Positions 57,827 to 64,000 of a stretch of 64,000 bases of DNA are shown here, in pieces. Each line of letters begins with the position of its first letter. The first letter of the stretch is position 1. Origin of the DNA: Tricholomella constricta (lineage: Eukaryota > Basidiomycota > Agaricomycetes > Agaricales > Lyophyllaceae); the NCBI GenBank assembly GCA_013368375.1, contig JAACJP010000003.1, positions 744,001-808,000 of the forward strand. The letters run 5' to 3'. A program made the position numbers and the translations under genes. Under the pieces are notes generated by a model that was not told the DNA's origin, ran no database searches, and saw only the letters and a list, made by a program, of their open reading frames with translations.

Positions 57827-60800
57827 ATGTTGCAGTATCCCGTCCAGTTACCACCGCTTTCGCTCTCCTCGTCTCCAAAGTCTCTTCTACGCAAAGACAG
57901 CAGTGACTATGTTCGCCCTAATGATCAATCTCGTCCCCCTCCCAACTCCCTGAACAACAAGCGCTTCCAGAAAGACTCTTTTTCTCGGTCCGCTTTCGCT
58001 GGTTATCACCCCCCTGCTCTTCCAATTCCCATTTCCACTAATTTACCCCCTTCCCCCACTTCATCCCCCTCCATCCCCTCTGCAACCCTTCCCCGTACCC
58101 CCTTCCTTTCCAACAGGCAGCTCCCCAGCCCCGTATCTCTCCCAACGTCTGCACAGCCCTGGGCGTCTTCGAAACCTGTCACCTCATCCCGTCAGTCTTC
58201 CGTAACATCCTCGACCATTGAGGATGTTCTGGCGCCTGGTGATCTCGTTGGCGAGGGTGGCATCCTTCAAGGCGAGACCATTCGCCTTGTCTCCCTCGGT
58301 CCTGCTGCCTCTCCGTCAACCTCTGATACTCCCGAGTACCTGGAACCTGCCCCTGAATTCCAGGTCAAACGTCGTCTGGGCCATGGCAGCTATGCCGTTG
58401 TCTACCTTGTCCAGGAGGTCCTTTATCGTCCACAGCCTTCCGAGGATGGCCATATGTCGACCATTGGCATGATGGAGTTGGACTCCAGGTCCGCCCCTCC
58501 CTCTGAGACTGTCTACGGGCGCGAGTACGCCATCAAGTGCTTGTCCAAAGCCAACCTTGACGAGGAAGACTTGGCAGCGCAGATGTCGGAGGTGTGTACT
58601 AAAGTTCTATCTGACCATCAACGCGTTACTCATCACTGTCCCAGGTCACCATCCATCAATCCCTCCACTCGCATCCCAATATCGTTACCCTTCACCGCAC
58701 TCTAGAAACCTCTTCGTTTTTGCTTCTTCTATTGGAGTACGTTCCAGGCGAAGATCTATTTTACTTTTTGGAACAAGCCCGCGACCATTACGACTCCGAT
58801 GTTTCGAATACCGCTGACTCTTCAGTCTCCCACACGCCCCCTACTCCAAGCCTTCTCTCAAATATGCACCCTTCCCAGCTGCTCTCGCGCACCCGCCTCC
58901 GCCTCATATCATCTATGTTCTACCAGATGTGCGAGGCTGTTGCCGCATGCCATGCCCAACAGGTCTTCCATCGCGATATCAAGCCCGAAAACTTTATCGT
59001 TACCGATGGTTGGACGACCTCGTCCAGCGGTCGCCAGGAACGCAAGGTCATCGTCAAACTCACCGACTTTGGCTTGTCAACAGCCGATCTGGCTTCTTCT
59101 GATATGGATTGCGGCAGTGCGCCCTATATGAGCTATGGCATGTCCACGGTCCATTGTCCATCATTATTGATTGCTGACCATCTATTTACAGAATGCAGGA
59201 ATAATGTAGCGCCTACTTATCGCCCCCGTGCTGCCGATGTCTGGTCGTTAGGCATTGTGCTAATCAATATGTTCGTCATCGTGCCCGATTTCCAAATCAC
59301 ATCTTGTTAATCTGACGTCGATATAGGCTGTATCACGCTAACCCTTGGACCGATACCTCCCAAGGAGCATGTTCATCTTTTGACCTCTATCGCAGGGATC
59401 CAATCAACTTCTTCATGTATCGATTCGCAGGCATGACTCGCCCTGTCGCCGAACACCTCGCCAACAAGGTCTTCTGCATCCTGGACGACCCCGAGGACGA
59501 TTCTCCCCGCATCACCGCCAGCGAGTTTGGCCTGTGGGCCCGTAACCTGCCTTCACTCCTAGGCAGTCACAGCATACATCGGACGGTGTGAAGCAGCTCC
59601 CAAGGTCACTCTATCGCCTCCACACCTCTCTCCCACCGTCCATCCTCCAGGCATCCATCTGGTAGCACGTCGGCTGTTCGCACCCCTGCTATCCAGCCGC
59701 GTGCGCTCTCTCGTGCTCCTTCCCTCAGTCCTGCATATGAGGGTCGCGAGCACTCAGATCTCTCCACCGTCTTCGATCAAGAGCCAGAACCGGAAGAACT
59801 GGAGCATCAGGATCGCGAACAACAAGATCTCGCCCTGGAAGGTATGGAATCCAGATCCACCTCGACCACCAAGCGCAGGAAACGTGGAGCACGCAAGGGC
59901 AAAGGTTTTGTTTTGGAGGGTTCCAAGGACGAAACGTTGGCTACCTTGGCCGACGCATCACAATCGTTGGCGCGGGAGATTAGCAAGGCCTCAAGGTCAT
60001 CGTCCACCAACAGGTCAGTGTCCAGTAAGACCACGGGGTCTTCGCGACGTACTCGCGAGCCGTTCGAACCGGTTTCACTCTATGCCATACCTTCCGCGTT
60101 GCTTACCGCTCCGCGCAGCAACAGTCGAGGAGTGCTTTCCCCGCCACCTGTCCCGGCCATGCCCCCGCCTCCTGTCACCAAGAAGCCGTCAATATGGAAG
60201 CTCAGCTTTGGAAAGAACAGCGCTTCTGCTTTGTCGGCGGGACGTGTTTCGCCAGTTGAAGAAGTCTCCCCACCGTCCTCCTTGGATCTCCACAACTCGC
60301 CGCCCATGTCCACCACCGCCAGCAATGTCACGAATCTCATCATGGGCCTGAATGCACCTTCCGTCCACTCTGCGCCCGTCATCTCCGATGACAGCTCCTC
60401 GACATGGAGCAGAGGGCGACGTAACCGTATGTACAACCCTCCACTTAACTCGAGCAACCGGTCGCTCGCCCTTGTGTCGTCTCGGAGCCCGGAACCAGGC
60501 GCCGAGCGCTGGGTGTACCCCGAACGACGCAGCGAACGTGCCATCTCCCCCAACAGTACGCGCAGTGGGCGGCCCCTCGCGTCGAGTGCGAGCTCCGTGG
60601 TATCAAGTAACTGGCGTAGTTCTATGAGCACGACCTCGAGCGCAGGCACGTCGACGTCGGCCTTCACACGGTACAGCAACTCGAGCGCCCGCAGTATATC
60701 CACCACAGCCACGAGTGTGTCGTCAACCAGCTGGCGCACGGGTGTGAAACCTCCCGTCAATAACAATACTGGCTATGCAGCACTTCCCAAAAACATCAAG

Positions 60801-61189
60801 AGTGCGTTACGTTTTGTCGACATCATGAGCGCGCGTAAATAATTCTTTCTCACATTCTATCTTATCTAGTCATGACTGGTGTTCCTTGGGAACTAGACCA
60901 GCTACCGCGTGGCCAGCATCCCAATCCCGTTGGCGATATCTTTGGATCACCACCTGCTCGGAAACAGCGTACGAAGAAGAACAAGGATCCGAAACTCGAC
61001 ACGATCACCGAGCGCACGTCGAACTTGGCGCCTGGGAAGTCGGCCGAGGCCCAGAGACGTGACGCGTCGACGAGTACGACGGACCTTAGCGGCTTGGGCA
61101 GTGGAAAAGATGAGGGGGAAGGTGTCAAGAAGGTTCAGAAGGGACAGATCAATGCTTTAGCGAAGATGCTATCTGCGTTGCGACGGTGA
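57827..61189 (+). CDS. Ksp1/Ran1-type Ser/Thr protein kinase
   Basis: Six exons (57827-58591, 58645-59137, 59192-59270, 59327-59565, 59605-60801, 60870-61189) give 1030 residues. The first 175 are Ser/Pro-rich. The kinase domain has the G-loop LGHGSYAVVYLV (about 184-195), the Lys in YAIKCL (237), LLLEYVPGEDLFYF, the catalytic loop VFHRDIKPENFIV, LTDFGLST and a PYMSYECRNN activation segment, so it should be active. The long disordered tail contains KKPSIWKLSFGKN and ends GQINALAKMLSALRR. Relatives Ksp1 and Ran1/Pat1 act in nutrient and meiosis signalling. Intron 2 (59138-59191) has a GCATGT donor. A 39-nt intron at 59566-59604 is needed to skip an in-frame TGA. Confidence 0.85.
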
Positions 61190-61589
61190 AGGACGGGGGG
61201 ACATCATGGACTCGACGGGTTCGTACGTGTGGTCGTAAGGACGATGCGCGGAACGAAACTGGCATTTTCTGTCGCGTTGTATTGGTAAAGTAGCGTTATG
61301 TCACGGTACGCCGTCAGTTTGATTTTGCAAGCGATGATATTATCACTCGATGTTTGTCGATCAAACCTCTCTAGTCTCTTCCCCCACTTCCTCGGAACTC
61401 TTGGACTCTGTACAAACACGCAGTCGTCGTGCAGCCTCTCTCTTATCCTTAACCAACTATGTTCAACCATTGCAATTCCCTTGTTTTTACTCATACATAT
61501 AAATAGTCTCCTAGCAGTATTTAATGGTCCTTGGCTTCCTGAGAGTATTAAGAAATGTATTGCAGATGACTTTCGACCCTTGACTTTCC
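61190..61589. other. Convergent 3' flank, no gene seen
   Basis: This lies between the ends of the kinase gene and the cyclin gene. It is A/T-rich and contains no supported coding sequence, RNA gene or repeat. Confidence 0.5.
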
Positions 61590-62607
61590 TTAATCTGCAG
61601 GGCCTCTGGACTCCTTGAGTGCGGCGAAGGCCATATTTTGTTCAACGGTTGGACGACGGGCAACGTCCTGCGCAATGGTAGCGGGGTCGACCAGAATCGT
61701 CGATGTTTCGTGAACCGATGGCCGGTGGCGATGTCGAACGCGGAGTACGGCCTCGCATGGTGATGGCGGACGAGACTGTCCACTGTCCATTTCCAAATCA
61801 CTGTCGGAAAAGGTGCTGGTTGGTGATAGCGATCCAGCAATGACGAGTTGGCCAGAGCTGTGGGTCCGCACGAGATTGACATAATAATCCTGGAGGAGTT
61901 CTCGTGTGCACTAGCGGGGAATAAGGGTGAAGCATGAGGATGGGTTTGAATGCCAGGTGTGCATACGACAATGCAGGGGCGCGGAGTAAATGATAGAAGT
62001 GAAAGCTGCTAACCGTCAGTCGCCAATCGATCGCGGAGAGAAACTCTCGCTCTAGAATGTTGAGTTCGGTGACGGATATTCCGCCGACCTTGGCGTAGAG
62101 GCTGTTGGTACAAAACGCGTCACAGAGACCTTTGCTAGAGACGGTGATAGATGCGATGATGAAGCGATGACAGGTGAGAGACGAGAGGGTGAACAAAGGC
62201 ATGCGCGCGCAAATCTGATCGATGTAGTGTAGAGTGATCAGAAGACATGACTTCTGGAACGTAGAAAAGGGCTCAGCTACAGGAGATTGAGGGCGTGGGT
62301 CGAAGAATACCCACCTCGACGTTTGTGAATTTGACAATACGTTTCAGATAGTCGAGAACAGTGATGCTAGGAGCCGATCGCGAATGGAAACGCGTGAGGC
62401 TCTCGCTAATGTTACAGATAAGAAGGTTCAGAAAAAGCAACGAATGCAGTAACTCACGGAAGAAGAGGAATCTGATCATTATGTGCCATCAATCGGTCGA
62501 GCATGTCGGCTGGAGTCTGTTGAGATGGGGATGGTGGATGAGGATGGAGGAGTACCTATGAGCTGGGCGAGCTGATCGATGAGGGCGTCCTCGAAGGCGG
62601 CCGGCAT
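61590..62607 (-). CDS. Pho80/PCL-type cyclin
   Basis: Five exons (62607-62556, 62509-62458, 62405-62315, 62253-62014, 61910-61590) give 251 residues. After MPAAFEDALIDQLAQLIADM the cyclin core runs LDRLMAHNDQIP, SITVLDYLKRIVKFTNVE, CLLITLHYIDQICARMPLFT, SLTCHRFIIASITVSSKGLC and VGGISVTELNILEREFLSAI. These are hallmarks of Pho80-like cyclins, which pair with Pho85-type kinases in phosphate and polarity control. The C-terminal 80 residues are Ser/Pro-rich and disordered. Which PCL class it belongs to cannot be settled here. It is divergent from the L12 gene by 251 bp. Confidence 0.9.
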
Positions 62608-62858
62608 TTCGACCCTTCCTGAGGATTCCATAGATCCATTGCACGTCGTAGCCGTGTTGGCTTTGCGGAGAAGACTTGGTCATTGTTCCGATAGAACAAA
62701 TAGATCGCGAGACGGTACAGCATAACAGGACCAAATATTAGCCTCCTACGGGTCTGGAGCTGTACAGTTGATTGTCGGGGTCTGAACTCTAATAAGCCTC
62801 GGCATCTGTGGTAAGTAGGAGATCGTCTCTTCGCCGTTCAACTTTCCTTTCCGACGCC

Positions 62859-63521
62859 ATGGCCCCAAAACTTGTACACATCCTCTCTCTTCTCCACCCC
62901 TCCATCACTGATTCCCCCGTTCTCAGGACCCGAATGAAATCAAGATCATCTACCTGCGCGCGACAGGTGGTGAAGTTGGTGCTTCGTCTGCATTAGCTCC
63001 CAAAATCGGTCCCCTTGGTCTGGTGTGTGCCACTCAGTGGTTCTTTAGCCATTCTCCAATTTGCTTATTCTGGTATAGTCACCCAAAAAGGTCGGAGAAG
63101 ATATTGCCAAGGCCACCTCTGCATGGAAAGGTCTACGGGTGACCGTCCAGCTTACAATCCAAAACCGTCAAGCTGCTGTCTCCGTCGTTCCTTCCGCCTC
63201 CTCTCTCGTCATCCGTGCGCTCAAGGGTGCGTGACTCCCCTTGGCTGCTCCATATCCGTCTCATTTCCACCTTTGTTTCCAGAGCCCCCGCGTGATCGCA
63301 AGAAGGAGAAGAACATCAAGCACAACGGAAACGTGACGCTGGACGAGATTTTCGATATTGCACGGACAATGAAGGAAAAGTCGCTGGCGAAGGAGTTGTC
63401 GGGCTGCGTAAAGGAGATCTTGGGTACTGCTCAGAGCATCGGGTGCACAGTCGACGGCCAACCACCACACGACATCATCGACGGGATCAACTCTGGAGAC
63501 GTTGAGGTTCCTGATGAGTAG
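62859..63521 (+). CDS. RPL12: 60S ribosomal protein L12 (uL11)
   Basis: Four exons (62859-62873, 62927-63022, 63079-63226, 63283-63521) give 165 residues, the standard length. The first exon codes only [25 protein letters not shown] and [20 protein letters not shown] form the N-terminal domain. [18 protein letters not shown] and [18 protein letters not shown] form the rRNA-binding C-terminal domain. uL11 sits at the base of the P-stalk and contacts 25S rRNA in the GTPase centre. None of its short introns holds a recognisable snoRNA. Confidence 0.97.
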
Positions 63522-64000
63522 ACATGTCCTTTCATCTCACATTATCACCTTGCACTCGAAACATTGGAAACCCCCATGGAGACGATTCTTGTAAGCTCAC
63601 GGATACTCATTCGAGATCCAAGCCGGTCCTCAAATGACCTCCAGTCCATTGTAAACGACAATGTCATAAGCTCAGCCAGAAACAAGATCACCCATATCAG
63701 TTACGTTGTCCTCTGCAGTCCTGAGTTCTCAAGTATACCTGCGCACATGGCTGCTACTTATAGGTTCCTGCTTTTGGTTATCTTGTTACTGTTTCATCTT
63801 CATGGGCCTCGCATCAACTGCTCTTCCAGCCAACACCATTTCACCTCGTACATATTCCCCTTCGCACGGTGGCTGGACTTGTCATTATCGTCGTTAATGA
63901 TTGGAGGCAGGCAGGTCCATTCAAGTCCGGCGTTATTTGATTAAATCACGCCAGGTTATACTTAATAGTACCAGCAATCGATCGCCAAAAAAACGCTGGA
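63522..64000. other. Window end, no gene seen
   Basis: This is the 3' flank of the L12 gene. A plus-strand frame at 63564-63944 includes a hydrophobic stretch (RFLLLVILLLFHLHG) but no domain, and looks fortuitous. Nothing else is supported. Confidence 0.4.

Noticed and set aside
60080..60766. 228-aa antisense frame opposite the kinase tail
   Set aside because: It is a shadow of Ser/Pro-rich coding sequence on the other strand, with no recognisable domain.
1..64000. CRISPR arrays, bacterial operons, tRNA genes or a secondary-metabolite cluster
   Set aside because: No regularly spaced repeats, no convincing tRNA cloverleaf and no PKS, NRPS or terpene-synthase signatures were seen; gene structure is eukaryotic throughout.

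Overview
This window is nuclear DNA from a mushroom-forming basidiomycete (Agaricomycetes). The evidence is a dense gene set on both strands and almost every gene split by 45-65 nt introns (GT...CTRAY...YAG). It also holds fungal-type genes (DASH subunit Dad2, ATP-dependent PEPCK, Bub2, Pho80-type cyclin, Ksp1-like kinase) and the remains of a secreted class II heme peroxidase, the lignin-degrading family of white-rot lineages. Exon joins below were inferred by hand from reading-frame continuity, splice-site sequence and family resemblance; no alignment was run.

Layout. 1-2.4 kb: the 5' end of an enoyl-CoA hydratase gene, two tandem YciI-like genes (the second with a 1-nt frameshift in its last exon) and a 60-residue secreted peptide. 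2.7-20 kb: a RING E3, Mediator subunit Med12, Dad2, a LINE remnant with an inverted duplication, a SCYL1/Cex1-type pseudokinase and Mediator subunit Med14. 20-25 kb: an AT-hook protein, a GNAT acetyltransferase of Naa50/Naa60 type and PCK1. 25.4-32.6 kb: U6 snRNA, ER Hsp70 (BiP/Kar2), a small PHD-finger protein, a multipass membrane protein and an F-box protein whose 3' end is tandemly duplicated. 33-34.3 kb: the peroxidase pseudogene.

34.6-49.3 kb: primase small subunit, an uncharacterised 542-aa protein, an AP-4-epsilon-like adaptin, Bub2, a small unknown gene, a bZIP factor, a nucleoside hydrolase and RACK1, whose third intron carries a U24 box C/D snoRNA. 49.7-63.5 kb: a conserved 237-aa protein, Got1, a disordered protein, Utp6, a Ksp1-like kinase, a Pho80-type cyclin and ribosomal protein L12 (uL11).

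The genes are mostly housekeeping and do not form one pathway. Themes that recur are transcription (Med12, Med14, bZIP, PHD, AT-hook), ER-Golgi traffic (BiP, Got1, SCYL1, AP-4 epsilon), ribosome production (Utp6, U24, RACK1, L12) and the cell cycle (Dad2, Bub2, cyclin, primase). I see no coherent new multi-gene system. The most unusual signals are the dead peroxidase, five inferred GC-AG introns, two consecutive micro-exons in BiP, the U24-in-RACK1 arrangement, a CRE-like cluster in a 100-bp divergent promoter and the small secreted peptide.
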